A stretch of DNA of 51,726 bases from an uncultured Clostridium sp. (GTDB lineage: Bacteria; Bacillota; Clostridia; TANB77; CAG-508): contig CAMPBS010000001.1 in assembly GCA_946639585.1 (NCBI GenBank), positions 72,210-123,935 of the forward strand, in the 5' to 3' direction. Position numbers and translations under genes: made by a program. Under the pieces are notes generated by a model that did no database searches, was not told where the DNA came from, and saw only the letters and a program-made list of their open reading frames with translations. Numbering within the stretch: position 1 is the stretch's first letter; each line of letters begins with the position of its first letter. Shown here piece by piece: positions 43,571 to 51,726 of this stretch.

Positions 43571-44863
43571 ATGAAAATATTGATGTTAACATGGGAATAC
43601 CCACCAAGAATAGTAGGAGGAATATCTAGAGTAGTGCATGATTTATCACATACTCTAATAAAAGATGGACACGATGTTACTGTTGTAACATACAAAGAGG
43701 GAGATGCCCCATATTTTGAAGATGACAAGGGAGTAAAAGTATATAGAGTAGATAATTACATGATAAATCCAAACAATTTTATAGACTGGGTAATGCAATT
43801 AAACTTTAATATGGTTGCCAAAGCAAATGAAATAATTGCAGAACAAGGATATTTTGATGTAATACATGCACATGATTGGTTAGTTGCATATGCTGCAAAA
43901 ACATTAAAAAATTCGTACAATATGCCAATAGTTGCAACAATACATGCAACAGAAAGCGGCAGAAACAGCGGAATTCATGATGAACAACAAAGATATATAA
44001 ACGATACAGAATGGATGTTAACATACGAAGCCTCAGAAGTTATAGTAAATAGTAATTACATGAAAAATGAAATTCAAAGACTATTCGGTTTACCTTATGA
44101 CAAAATAAATGTAGTAGCAAATGGAGTTAATCTAACAGCATTTAACGGAATAGAAAGAGATTATAACTTCAGAAGAAGATTTGCAATGGACAATGAAAAA
44201 ATTATATTATTCTTAGGAAGACTAGTTTACGAAAAAGGAGTTCAACACTTAATTTCAGCAATGCCAAAGATATTAGAAGGATATCATGATACAAAACTTG
44301 TAATAGCTGGAAAAGGCGGAATGATAGATGAATTAAAAGCACAAGTAAATGCAATGGGAATAGGAGAAAAAGTTTACTTTGCAGGATACTTAGGTGGAAA
44401 AGATGTACAAAGAATGTACAAAGCTGCAGATATTGCTGTATTTCCAAGTACTTATGAACCATTTGGTATAGTTGCATTAGAGGCAATGCTTTCAGAAAGA
44501 CCAATAGTAGTTTCAGATATTGGTGGATTAAACGAAATAGTACAACATAGAGAAAATGGAATGAAAAGCTATGCTGGAAATCCAAACTCAATTGCAGATT
44601 CAATATTAGAATTATTATATGACCATAAATTATGTGCAGAAATAACTAAAAAAGCTAAAAACAAAGTTAGAAATGAATATAACTGGAGCAAGATTGCACA
44701 AGATACACACTTTACATATCAAAAAGCAATTTGCCAATCAATGGCAGAAAAACAAAAACGCGAAATTGAACAAGAAAGAGCAAGAAAAACAAAGAAAGCA
44801 AAAGGAACAGAAACAGAAATTACAAATTTACTTGCATTCAAAAAACGCCAAGCTTATGCATAA
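43571..44863 (+). CDS. GT4-family glycosyltransferase (glycogen synthase-like)
   Basis: It probably adds glucose from a nucleotide sugar to a growing alpha-glucan. The N-terminal Rossmann domain begins MKILMLTWEYPPRIVGGISR (GG loop for the acceptor), with VIHAHDWLVAYAAKTL and ATIHATESGRNSGIH following. The C-terminal donor-binding domain has LFLGRLVYEKGVQHLI and the catalytic EPFGIVALEAM (ExFGxxxxE). The last 40 residues are a basic coil. The 430-residue length matches GT4 rather than classical GT5 synthase. RBS AAAGGAGG lies before the ATG at 43571. It is divergent from DUF4912-GH57 and is closed by a strong terminator. The exact product is inferred from neighbours. Confidence 0.9.
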   Translation: MKILMLTWEYPPRIVGGISRVVHDLSHTLIKDGHDVTVVTYKEGDAPYFEDDKGVKVYRVDNYMINPNNFIDWVMQLNFNMVAKANEIIAEQGYFDVIHAHDWLVAYAAKTLKNSYNMPIVATIHATESGRNSGIHDEQQRYINDTEWMLTYEASEVIVNSNYMKNEIQRLFGLPYDKINVVANGVNLTAFNGIERDYNFRRRFAMDNEKIILFLGRLVYEKGVQHLISAMPKILEGYHDTKLVIAGKGGMIDELKAQVNAMGIGEKVYFAGYLGGKDVQRMYKAADIAVFPSTYEPFGIVALEAMLSERPIVVSDIGGLNEIVQHRENGMKSYAGNPNSIADSILELLYDHKLCAEITKKAKNKVRNEYNWSKIAQDTHFTYQKAICQSMAEKQKREIEQERARKTKKAKGTETEITNLLAFKKRQAYA

Positions 44864-44892
44864 AAAAGTGGTCATTTATATGACCACTTTTT
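44863..44892 (+). terminator. Terminator of the GT4 gene
   Basis: AAAAAGTGGTCA pairs with TGACCACTTTTT around a short AT loop. Confidence 0.9.
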
Positions 44893-44984
44893 GCTATATA
44901 TTTAACAAATTTTAGATAAAAATTAAAATTCTACAAATTTAGCAAAATTATGGTGTATAATATAAAAATAACAAGGAGAGAAAA

Positions 44985-45890
44985 ATGGGAGAATTTAAAT
45001 CAGGATTTGTAACGTTAATAGGAAGAACAAATGTGGGAAAATCAACACTTATAAATTTATTGGTAGGAGAAAAGGTTGCAGCAATAGCAAATAAAGTGCA
45101 AACAACTCGTACTGCTATTAAGGGAATTGTAAATAGAGAAAATTCACAAATTATTTTTACAGATACACCAGGAATTCATAAACCAAAAACAAAGCTAAAT
45201 GAAACAATGGTGGAAACATCTTTTTTGAGCATTCCGGACAGCGATCTTATCTTGTTTGTAATAGAAGCAACAAGTGAAGATATTGGCAGAGGAGATAGAA
45301 TAATTTTAGATAAAATAAAAGAGGCTAAAAGAAAAACTATTCTTATTATAAATAAAATAGATTTAGTTCAAAAAGAAAGCTTACTAAATCTAATTGATAT
45401 TTATAGCAAAGAATATAACTTTACAGCTGTAATTCCAGTTTCTGCTAAAAAAGAAAAAACTAGAGAAATAATTCTAGAAGAAATAGAAAAGAACTTAAAA
45501 CCAGGTCCTGCATATTATGATATGGAGGAATACACAGACCAAACTTTAAGACAATTAGCAGAAGAAACAATAAGAGAAAAAGCTTTAAGAGTTTTGGACC
45601 AAGAAGTACCACATGGTATTTTTGTAGAAGTTGAAAAAATGGAATTAAGAACAAATAAAAAAGGCGAAGAAATATATGATGTAGAAGCAACAATTTATTG
45701 TTTGAGAAATTCACACAAAGGTATTATAATAGGAAAAAATGGAGAAATGCTAAAAAGAATCGGAACAATGGCTAGAAAAGACATGGAGCAAAACTTTGGA
45801 ATAAAAATAAATTTAAAAACTTGGGTAAAAGTTAAAGAAGATTGGCAAGAAAATGATTCTATTGTTAGTAAATTCAAACTAAAAAAATAA
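44985..45890 (+). CDS. era: GTPase Era
   Basis: Era is an essential GTPase that checks 16S rRNA 3'-end maturation and 30S assembly. G motifs: GRTNVGKST (residues 13-21), TDTPGIHKPKT, NKIDLV and SAKK. The C-terminal KH domain (KGIIIGKNGEMLKRIGTMARKDMEQ) binds the anti-Shine-Dalgarno region of 16S rRNA. It has 301 residues, normal. A TATAAT at about 44955-44960 precedes it and AAGGAGAG is the RBS. It is followed by yqzL and recO, the classical Firmicutes order. Confidence 0.97.
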   Translation: MGEFKSGFVTLIGRTNVGKSTLINLLVGEKVAAIANKVQTTRTAIKGIVNRENSQIIFTDTPGIHKPKTKLNETMVETSFLSIPDSDLILFVIEATSEDIGRGDRIILDKIKEAKRKTILIINKIDLVQKESLLNLIDIYSKEYNFTAVIPVSAKKEKTREIILEEIEKNLKPGPAYYDMEEYTDQTLRQLAEETIREKALRVLDQEVPHGIFVEVEKMELRTNKKGEEIYDVEATIYCLRNSHKGIIIGKNGEMLKRIGTMARKDMEQNFGIKINLKTWVKVKEDWQENDSIVSKFKLKK

Positions 45891-45999
45891 TATCATAGTG
45901 GAGTCACTTTACACGCTATGAATTATAAAATTATGTATAAATAACAAAAATATGCAAAAGATATTTAAAGGTAAAACTTTAATTTAGGAGAGTGAGCTT

Positions 46000-46155
46000 A
46001 TGATAAAGAAAATAGCATGGGATGCGTTTAAAAAAACTGGGAATATTGATACTTTTATGGAATACAAACAAATTGAAAATATTGAAAATAATATAAAAGA
46101 AATTCAAAATATTACTAATCTTAATTTGCAGGAGAAAAAAGATGGCAAATGTTAA
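46000..46155 (+). CDS. yqzL: YqzL-family small protein
   Basis: This 51-codon gene, easily missed for its size, begins at ATG 46000 after TTAGGAGAG and encodes MIKKIAWDAFKKTGNIDTFM followed by EYKQIENIENN. The W-x-x-F-x-x-T-G-x-I-D-x-F/Y-x-x-Y pattern is that of YqzL, a short protein of unknown function encoded between era and recO in Bacillus. Its last 14 nt overlap the start of recO in another frame, so it and recO are translationally coupled. Position and motif agree. Confidence 0.82.
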   Translation: MIKKIAWDAFKKTGNIDTFMEYKQIENIENNIKEIQNITNLNLQEKKDGKC

Positions 46156-46870
46156 AACAAACGGAATAATAATTGCAGAACACAATATGGGTGATTTTGA
46201 TAAAATGCTTACAATTTTAACACCCGGATTTGGCAAAATTTCTTGTGTTGCAAAAGGGGCAAGAAAGCCTAATAGTAGCTTACTTGCAGGAACACAACTT
46301 TTTTGCTTTGGGGAGTACCTTATGTTTAAAGGTACTACTACATATCACATGAATTCGTGTGAAACGATTGAGATTTTTTATGATTTAAGAACAGATTTAG
46401 ATAAGCTAAAATATGCCATGCATATTTTAAAAATAGTACAAGATGTTACAACCGAAAACCAAAACTGTTTCAGAATATTGCAATTAGTATTAAACACATT
46501 ATATACAATTGCACATTTAGAAAAAGATTTAGACTTAACTTTGAGCATATTTAAATTGAGACTTTTATGCATTTTGGGTTTCACACCAAGAATAGAAAAT
46601 TGTGTGAATTGCGGAGAAAAAACTGAAAAATATGCTTTTAGTTTGAAAAATAATGGATTCAAATGCCTGGCTTGTAGCAAACAAGATAAATCAACAATTT
46701 CTATGAGTGAAAGTACACAAAATGCTATTATATATACAATTACAGCTCCTCCCAAAAAAATATTTTCTTTTAATTTAAAAGACGAGGCATTGGAGGAATT
46801 TAAGCTTATTACTAAATTATATTTCAATGAAAAACTTGAGAAAGAGTACAAGGTTGAAGATTTGTTTTAA
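46142..46870 (+). CDS. recO: DNA repair protein RecO
   Basis: RecO helps RecR load RecA on SSB-coated DNA. The N-terminal OB-fold has TNGIIIAEHNMGDFDKMLTI and KISCVAKGARKPNSSL; a helical domain follows, and a four-cysteine zinc finger (CVNCGEK and CLAC) near residues 158-180. Its 242 residues are normal. The ATG at 46142 lies inside the 3' end of yqzL with GCAGGAGAAAA upstream. It ends the era-yqzL-recO run, and hpf has its own promoter just downstream. Confidence 0.94.
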   Translation: MANVKTNGIIIAEHNMGDFDKMLTILTPGFGKISCVAKGARKPNSSLLAGTQLFCFGEYLMFKGTTTYHMNSCETIEIFYDLRTDLDKLKYAMHILKIVQDVTTENQNCFRILQLVLNTLYTIAHLEKDLDLTLSIFKLRLLCILGFTPRIENCVNCGEKTEKYAFSLKNNGFKCLACSKQDKSTISMSESTQNAIIYTITAPPKKIFSFNLKDEALEEFKLITKLYFNEKLEKEYKVEDLF

Positions 46871-46877
46871 TTAAAAC

Positions 46878-46905
46878 TTGACAATTTCAAAATAAAATAT
46901 ATAAT
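46878..46905 (+). promoter_or_regulatory. Promoter of hpf
   Basis: Perfect TTGACA (46878-46883), 16-bp spacer, TATAAT (46900-46905), starting 8 nt after recO. Confidence 0.85.
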
Positions 46906-46953
46906 AAGGGTACAATCGTATTAAAAACAAAAAAGAAGAAGGGAGCGATTTTT

Positions 46954-47481
46954 ATGAAAATAAAAATAACAGGAAAGGAACTAAAGATTACAGAAGCTAT
47001 TAATGACTATGTAGAAAAGAAACTAGATAGAATTGATAAGTATTTTGAAGATGCAGAAGCAGAAGTAACTCTAAAAACAGAGAAACAAGAACAAATCGCT
47101 GAAATCTTCGTTACAGCAAATGGGGAAAAATATAGAGCAGTAACAGAAGACAGAGATTTATATGCATCAATTGATAAAGATATAGATATCTTAGAAGGAC
47201 AAATTAGAAAAGTAAAAACAAAAAAAGAAAAAATGATGAAAGATGCATCAATCAAAAATTTAGAAGTAGCACCAATTCATGAAAATGAAGTTGCAAACGA
47301 AATAGTAAAAACATCATATTATGAAATTAAACCAATGCTACCAGAAGATGCAGTTTTAAAATTACAAGAAAAACCAACACATAATTTCTTAGCATTTATA
47401 AATGTTGAAACAGGAAAAGTAAATGTTGTACATAAATTAAAAGATGGTAAAAACTTTGGTTTAGTAGAACCAGAAGCATAA
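46954..47481 (+). CDS. hpf: Ribosome hibernation promoting factor, long form
   Basis: Long HPF dimerises 70S ribosomes to inactive 100S particles in stationary phase. Residues 1-100 form the S30AE domain (MKIKITGKELKITEAINDYVEKK, then RAVTEDRDLYASIDKDIDILEGQIRK); residues about 120-175 form the dimerisation domain (KPMLPEDAVLKLQ, HNFLAFINVETGKVNVVHKLKDG). Its 175 residues are normal. GAAGGGAGCG precedes the ATG. It has its own strong promoter and shares a terminator with the convergent SASP gene. A structured RNA leader of the raiA type was not seen in the short 5' region. Confidence 0.96.
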   Translation: MKIKITGKELKITEAINDYVEKKLDRIDKYFEDAEAEVTLKTEKQEQIAEIFVTANGEKYRAVTEDRDLYASIDKDIDILEGQIRKVKTKKEKMMKDASIKNLEVAPIHENEVANEIVKTSYYEIKPMLPEDAVLKLQEKPTHNFLAFINVETGKVNVVHKLKDGKNFGLVEPEA

Positions 47482-47490
47482 GAATAAATA

Positions 47491-47522
47491 AAAAATACTC
47501 GGTTAAACCGAGTATTTTTTTA
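47491..47522. terminator. Bidirectional terminator between hpf and SASP
   Basis: AAAAATACTCGGTT pairs with AACCGAGTATTTTT, between the convergent stops. Confidence 0.9.
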
Positions 47523-47528
47523 ATACAA

Positions 47529-47726
47529 CTATTTCATGTTGTTTTCAGCTTGTTGGATTAGTTTTCTAACCATGTTACCACCTATTCTTCCAGCATCTCT
47601 AGAAGATAAGTCACCATTATATCCGTCTTTTAAGTTAACACCAACTTCAGAAGCAACTTCGTATTTAAATTTATCTAAAGCGTCCATAGCTTCTGGAACT
47701 AATTTTTTGTTTGAATTGTTAGCCAT
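47529..47726 (-). CDS. Alpha/beta-type small acid-soluble spore protein
   Basis: SASPs coat spore DNA and protect it from UV; they are degraded at germination. The 65 residues include the family pattern: AMDALDKFKYEVASEVG (with the germination-protease site at FKYEVA), then SSRDAGRIGGNMVRKLI. CAGGAGG precedes the ATG. I looked for a clear forespore sigma promoter in the 264-nt upstream region and could not fix one. Together with spoVS, ytfJ and ytxC it shows that the organism is an endospore former. Confidence 0.96.
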   Translation of the reverse strand: MANNSNKKLVPEAMDALDKFKYEVASEVGVNLKDGYNGDLSSRDAGRIGGNMVRKLIQQAENNMK

Positions 47727-47839
47727 TATAATTCACCTCCTGGTATTTACATTTGTAGAAAAAACTATAAATCTGTTTTTCTAATAATATCATTTGCAAA
47801 TATGAAAAAAATAAACTGGAAATTTTTTGAAAGCGAAAT

Positions 47840-47867
47840 ATTACAAAAATATTACAAAAATATTACA
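47840..47867 (+). promoter_or_regulatory. Three ATTACA direct repeats upstream of the Flp operon
   Basis: ATTACA at 47840, 47851 and 47862, exactly 11 bp apart. Downstream, TTGATT (47903) and TTGACG (47913) are possible -35 elements. The spacing puts all repeats on one face of the helix. Confidence 0.55.
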
Positions 47868-47990
47868 GAAATATGATATTTTTGAAATGAATGTCAAAAA
47901 TATTGATTTTAATTGACGATTATTATAGAATAAAGTAGATAGTGATTTTATCTAAAAACATATAAAAATAAATTGAAGGAGGAATTTGTC

Positions 47991-49112
47991 ATGGCAACAA
48001 ATCCAATGAAAAGAAAAGCAAGAATATCATTTGTATTAGGAATGTTAATTACATTATTAGTATGTGGAGCAATTATTGCATTATTATTTATGCAAATCAA
48101 AAAATATCAAGATAAAGAAAAGGCAGACACAGCAAATCAAGTGCAGGTATATGCTTTAAATACAGATGTGGGCTCAGGACAATTAATAACATCTGACATG
48201 TATTCAAGAATTACAGTAAATAGGTCAATGGTGCCAGCGGATGCAATTGGAAACCTAGATAATTTATCTGTTTATGCTTTAAAAGATAAAGAAGGAAATG
48301 AAGTATATACAAAAAAAGATTCACAAGGAAATGTTAAGAAAAACGAAGATGGAACGCCAAAATTATACATAAAAAAGGAAACAGATAAGGAATATGAAGT
48401 ATTTCAAGATAAAGGAACAGGTAATTGCTATATAAACAATAACGGTTCAAAAACATATTTAGAATTAAACAACATTCCAATCATTGCAAAAGTATCAATG
48501 AAGAAAAATACTATAATAACAACAGAATTAGTAACAAATGGTGATGACACAATAGCAAATGATGTAAGAAAACAAGAATACAACTCATTTGTATTACCAA
48601 TGGACTTAAAAAAAGGAGACTATATAGATTTAAGATTAATGCTTCCAACGGGCCAAGATTACATAGTAATTGCAAAAAAAGAAGTTGATATACCCCAAAT
48701 TGGTGGAGCGGATTCTACAGATACAGTTTGGCTAAAAGTTGGAGAAGATGAAATTTTAACAATTAGCAGTGCGATTGTTGATGCATACAGAATTCCGGGT
48801 TCAAAACTATATGTGACAAAATATACAGAAGCAGGAATACAAAAAGCCGCAACTCCTACATATGTAGTTTCACATGATACTCTTGAATTAATCAAAAAAG
48901 ATCCAAATATCCTAGCAAGAGCATCAGATGAATTAAACAAAAGATATAATCAAGTTGGATATAAAGAGATTAGAGAAAATTACTTAAATAGAGCAGTAGA
49001 AGCAGCAGGAGACGAAGGAGAAGCAAACGTGAAAACAAAAATTCAAGAAAGCATAACAACAACACAAGACACAAGAAAAAAATACTTGGAATCAGTTGGT
49101 GGAGCAAATTAA
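47991..49112 (+). CDS. cpaB: CpaB-like Flp pilus assembly protein
   Basis: CpaB proteins are SAF-domain factors of Flp/Tad pili. The 373-residue protein starts MATNPMKRKARISFVLGMLI; the basic leader and a single helix (LGMLITLLVCGAIIALLFM) place the rest outside. Residues about 55-100 form a SAF-like segment (NTDVGSGQLITSDMYSRITVNRSMVP), interrupted by a 60-residue hydrophilic insert (VYTKKDSQGN, VFQDKGTGNCYINN). A second part, PMDLKKGDYIDLRLMLPTGQDYIVIAKKEV, is the CpaB core. GAAGGAGG fixes the ATG at 47991. It leads the operon and is followed 25 nt later by the next gene. Family placement is good; the insert is unusual. Confidence 0.82.
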   Translation: MATNPMKRKARISFVLGMLITLLVCGAIIALLFMQIKKYQDKEKADTANQVQVYALNTDVGSGQLITSDMYSRITVNRSMVPADAIGNLDNLSVYALKDKEGNEVYTKKDSQGNVKKNEDGTPKLYIKKETDKEYEVFQDKGTGNCYINNNGSKTYLELNNIPIIAKVSMKKNTIITTELVTNGDDTIANDVRKQEYNSFVLPMDLKKGDYIDLRLMLPTGQDYIVIAKKEVDIPQIGGADSTDTVWLKVGEDEILTISSAIVDAYRIPGSKLYVTKYTEAGIQKAATPTYVVSHDTLELIKKDPNILARASDELNKRYNQVGYKEIRENYLNRAVEAAGDEGEANVKTKIQESITTTQDTRKKYLESVGGAN

Positions 49113-49137
49113 AAACTAAAGAATGAAGGGAGAAAAA

Positions 49138-49839
49138 ATGAGAAAAATCGGATTTATAGGCGCTTATGATAAAATGGATATGATAATAAATGTAGCAAAA
49201 GTACTGACTGAATGTGGAAAAAAAGTGCTTGTGATAGATTCTACAATTTCTCAAAAAGCAAGATACATTGTTCCTGCATTAGAGTCAACACCAGCATACA
49301 TAACAGAATTTGAACAATTTGATGTTGCAATAGGATTTAGAAACTTAAACCAAATAAAACAATATTCTTTTGTGGAAGAAGATAGAGAACTACCATATGA
49401 TATTGCGTTAGTTGATTTGGATAATCCATATAATATACCAGCTTTCGAATTAGAAGAAAAAGAAAGACACTTTTTTGTAACATCATTTGACTTATATTCA
49501 TTAAAAAGAGGAATAGAGATATTGGCGGCAATGCCAATACCTCTAAAACTAACAAAAATACTAAATTCAAAAAACATGTTAAAAGAAGAAAATGATTATC
49601 TAGATTACTTGTCATCACACTTGCAAGTGGGATGGGAAAGAGAAAAAGTATACTTTCAATTAGAAAATGGAGATTATACAGTAATTACAGAAAATCAAAG
49701 AGTAAACAAAATAAAATTTAAAAAGCTTAGTACGCAATACAAAGATAGTATAGAATATATTTCAGCACTTATATGTGACAAAGAAATAGCAGAAAGCCAT
49801 ATAAGAAAAGTAATTAGAGAAATAGAAAAAAGAGGCTAA
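49138..49839 (+). CDS. MinD/TadZ-like protein with degenerate P-loop
   Basis: The 233-residue protein reads like the Rossmann core of a MinD/ParA ATPase: MRKIGFIGAYDKMDMIINVA, where GAYDKMD replaces the Walker A motif (expected GGxGKTT), then KVLVIDSTISQK and DIALVDLD for the Walker B strand. With no Lys or Thr in the loop, ATP hydrolysis is unlikely. AAGGGAG precedes the ATG at 49138. It lies between the CpaB-like gene and a second MinD-like protein that keeps its P-loop, and the pair may form an unequal dimer in pilus positioning. Inferred from fold and location; no closer family is recognised. Confidence 0.65.
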   Translation: MRKIGFIGAYDKMDMIINVAKVLTECGKKVLVIDSTISQKARYIVPALESTPAYITEFEQFDVAIGFRNLNQIKQYSFVEEDRELPYDIALVDLDNPYNIPAFELEEKERHFFVTSFDLYSLKRGIEILAAMPIPLKLTKILNSKNMLKEENDYLDYLSSHLQVGWEREKVYFQLENGDYTVITENQRVNKIKFKKLSTQYKDSIEYISALICDKEIAESHIRKVIREIEKRG

Positions 49840-49861
49840 TAAATAAGAAAGGAAAAAAAGT

Positions 49862-50695
49862 ATGTCTATAATAACATTTATGAGTAACGGAAAAGAACAA
49901 ACAGGAAAAACACTTTCAGCAGTTGCGATAGCAACACTTACAGCAATACAACACAATATGAAGGTGCTTCTAGTTTCAACATCAAAAGACAGTGCAACAC
50001 TAAACAATTGCTTTTTTCCAAAACAACGTAATAAATTCATTCCACAAAATCAATTTGGTAAAAGTGGTATAGACAATATGCAATCAGGCATGAGCGGGCT
50101 TATTAGAATGGCAAAAGCAAATAAAATAGAGCCTGAAACAATAAGAAACTATACAAAAGTTGTATTCAAAGATTCAGCCTTAGAAGTATTACTATCAGGA
50201 AATGAAGCGGAAGAGGATATATCTAACTATTATCCTGAAATAATAAAAATGGCAAATCAGTTTTATGATTGGGTAATAGTTGATTTAGATGAAGATATAG
50301 ATATACCAACAAGAAGAATAATTATAAATGATTCAGATTTAATAGTTTATACTTTATCGCAAAGACTTTTGAGCATAGATAACTTCATGTTAGAAAAGTC
50401 ACATAGTAAATTATTATCATCATTTAAAACAATTGCCTTAGTTGGTAAACACGACAAATTTTCAAAATACACAGCCAAAAATATAACAAGATATATGGGA
50501 GAAAGAAGTCAAGTATTAACAATACCATATAACACATTATATTTTGAAGCTGCAGAAGAAGCAACAGTGCCAGACTTCTTCATCAATTCAAGAAATGTGG
50601 ATAAAGAAGATAGAAATTATTTATTTATACAAGAAGTAAAAAGAGCAGGAGAAGCAATAAACTATAGATTGCAAGAATTAAAGATGAGAATGTAA
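49862..50695 (+). CDS. MinD/TadZ-like ATPase of the Flp pilus operon
   Basis: TadZ/CpaE proteins are MinD-like and place the Tad/Flp machinery. The 277-residue protein begins MSIITFMSNGKEQTGKTLSAVA; NGKEQTGKTLS is a Walker A variant (residues 9-19) with the conserved Lys and Thr. KVLLVSTSKDSA and WVIVDLDEDIDIPTRRIIIND are the equivalents of the later motifs, and the C-terminus ends in a helix that may bind membrane (GEAINYRLQELKMRM). GAAAGGAAA precedes the ATG. It is between the degenerate paralogue and the CpaF-like ATPase, as expected for a TadZ-type gene. The N-terminal receiver domain of CpaE is absent. Confidence 0.78.
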   Translation: MSIITFMSNGKEQTGKTLSAVAIATLTAIQHNMKVLLVSTSKDSATLNNCFFPKQRNKFIPQNQFGKSGIDNMQSGMSGLIRMAKANKIEPETIRNYTKVVFKDSALEVLLSGNEAEEDISNYYPEIIKMANQFYDWVIVDLDEDIDIPTRRIIINDSDLIVYTLSQRLLSIDNFMLEKSHSKLLSSFKTIALVGKHDKFSKYTAKNITRYMGERSQVLTIPYNTLYFEAAEEATVPDFFINSRNVDKEDRNYLFIQEVKRAGEAINYRLQELKMRM

Positions 50696-50714
50696 AGAAA
50701 GGGGAAATTCAACC

Positions 50715-51726
50715 ATGAACATGACCAACTTATTATTAATGATAGTGGTTTTTGTTATAGCAGGTATTATTCTTAAGTTCTACCTAAAAGCGAAAAGAGA
50801 GCAAAAAGCAGAAGAAACTATCAATGTTGATGATAAAACTTATACATTGGAAGTAATGAAAAATTTCGTTAAACGTAGATTGGATGAAATAACAAAAGTT
50901 AACCTATACGATATAGGACTTTCAGAAGAAGAATTAAAAAGAAGAAAAAATAAAAAGTATGAGTTGAAAAAAGCTTTAAAAGGTTGTACATATGGTGATG
51001 TTAACGATAAAAAATACGTTAAAGAATTAATCTTTGACATATTACAAAAAGAATACGGCGTAACAGAAACAAACATATCAACTGCAATTCCTTTCGATAT
51101 TCCATCATTATTAACAGCGCAAGACAAATTCGACATTTTAATATATGCATATAAAAAGGAATTTGGCTATGAAGCATTAACAGAAATGATAAAAAAATAC
51201 AATTTAGCTCAACTAAAATACGTAGCAGGTGAAACAAAGCCATGCTATGTAATAACAGAAGAAGAAATAGCAGATATCTATGAAAAGGAAAATATTCAGC
51301 TTACATTTTCAGACAAGCTTGCAGTAGTAGTTCAAAGAATATACCAATACTACAAAGGATATAGCTCAATAGATGAAGTAAGAGATATGAACATTGATGG
51401 TGTATCTGGCGGTGTATCTGGTCTACCAGAAAGTTTCCTAAGTCAAGTTGCACAAACAGATGGAGATTATCTAACACAAGTATCAGAACACAAAGTTCCA
51501 AGAGCTTGTGACAGTATATGGATATTCTTCCAAGGTAAATCAATTCGTTTAGCATTCCTATCATTTGGAACAGAAGCAGAATTGAAGAGAGTATGTCAAA
51601 ACATATATAAATACAATAACCCAGGACAATTATCTGACACAAATGGCTACAAAATCAATGAAATGAAAGACGGTTCCAGAGTTGTTGTTGTAAGACCAAG
51701 TTTCTCAGAAACATGGGCATTCTTCG
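50715..51726 (+). CDS. cpaF: CpaF/TadA-like secretion ATPase (5' part, runs off the window)
   Basis: The frame begins at ATG 50715 after AAAGAAAGGGG and is open to the last base (337 residues seen). It has one N-terminal membrane helix (LLLMIVVFVIAGIILKFYL), which is unusual for CpaF, then a helical domain (YTLEVMKNFVKRRLDEITK, FDILQKEYGVTETN-like ILQKEYGVTETNISTA) and the start of the CpaF nucleotide-binding region: FSDKLAVVVQRIYQYYKGY, FFQGKSIRLAFLSFGTEAEL and DGSRVVVVRPSFSETWAF. The Walker motifs would follow beyond the window. Its place after two MinD-like genes and CpaB supports a Flp/Tad motor. Confidence 0.75.
   Translation, partial: MNMTNLLLMIVVFVIAGIILKFYLKAKREQKAEETINVDDKTYTLEVMKNFVKRRLDEITKVNLYDIGLSEEELKRRKNKKYELKKALKGCTYGDVNDKKYVKELIFDILQKEYGVTETNISTAIPFDIPSLLTAQDKFDILIYAYKKEFGYEALTEMIKKYNLAQLKYVAGETKPCYVITEEEIADIYEKENIQLTFSDKLAVVVQRIYQYYKGYSSIDEVRDMNIDGVSGGVSGLPESFLSQVAQTDGDYLTQVSEHKVPRACDSIWIFFQGKSIRLAFLSFGTEAELKRVCQNIYKYNNPGQLSDTNGYKINEMKDGSRVVVVRPSFSETWAFF

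Noticed and set aside
46906..46953. Structured raiA-type RNA upstream of hpf
   Set aside because: Only about 48 nt lie between promoter and start, too short for that RNA, and no stems are visible.

Overview
The window reads as chromosome from a low-GC, endospore-forming member of the Clostridia (Firmicutes). The support is strong purine-rich ribosome-binding sites (GGAGG), A/T-ending codons, TTG and GTG starts, a T-box leader, alpha/beta-type SASP, SpoVS, YtfJ and YtxC homologues, RemA, YmdB, TmcAL and a Firmicutes-type rpsB-tsf-frr / ispA-uppS-cdsA-rseP core. Several expected partners are missing from the usual places (scpB, pyrH, dxr), and two genes carry what look like 2-nt frameshifts in A/T runs. 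A reduced or rearranged gut-type genome, or a draft/metagenome assembly, would fit.

Layout. 1-1.9 kb: end of scpA, a frameshifted DUF2953 gene and ytfJ. 1.9-5.5 kb: an accessory island with a decayed remnant, a compositionally foreign 203-aa gene with its own promoter and terminator, and an unrecognised two-gene minus-strand operon, ending at tRNA-Leu(UAA). 5.6-16.3 kb: housekeeping genes rpsB, tsf, frr, ispA, uppS, cdsA, a PDZ-less rseP, recJ, relA and an MBL-fold hydrolase. 16.4-21.3 kb: a phosphodiester glycosidase-domain protein, a perfect 33-bp-arm palindrome, a Crp/Fnr regulator, prfB with its programmed +1 frameshift, and a prepilin-like BspA-type LRR protein with a recent 276-bp internal duplication. 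21.3-27.5 kb: T-box plus ileS (type 2) and an alpha-glucan phosphorylase. 27.5-34 kb: tmcAL, rnhA, an HD protein, dapA, a second prepilin-LRR gene whose start is out of frame, and asnB. 34-39.2 kb: rsmE, a membrane protein with AT-hook-like motifs, yicC, remA, rpoZ, gmk, ymdB, spoVS. 39.2-44.9 kb: a small anchored protein, ytxC, and a divergent glucan cluster (GH57, DUF4912 with a histone-like tail, GT4). 45-47.7 kb: era, yqzL, recO, hpf, SASP. 47.9-51.7 kb: start of a Flp/Tad pilus operon (CpaB-like, two MinD/TadZ-like proteins, CpaF-like ATPase running off the end).

Threads. Glucan metabolism recurs (GlgP, GH57 branching-type enzyme, GT4 synthase-like enzyme). Surface structures recur: two paralogous prepilin-signal LRR proteins and the Flp/Tad operon. 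ATTACA direct repeats at about 11-bp spacing lie upstream of the Flp operon, the second LRR gene and the unknown minus-strand operon. That is the best hint here of a shared regulator linking otherwise unrelated accessory loci; it is an inference from sequence pattern only.
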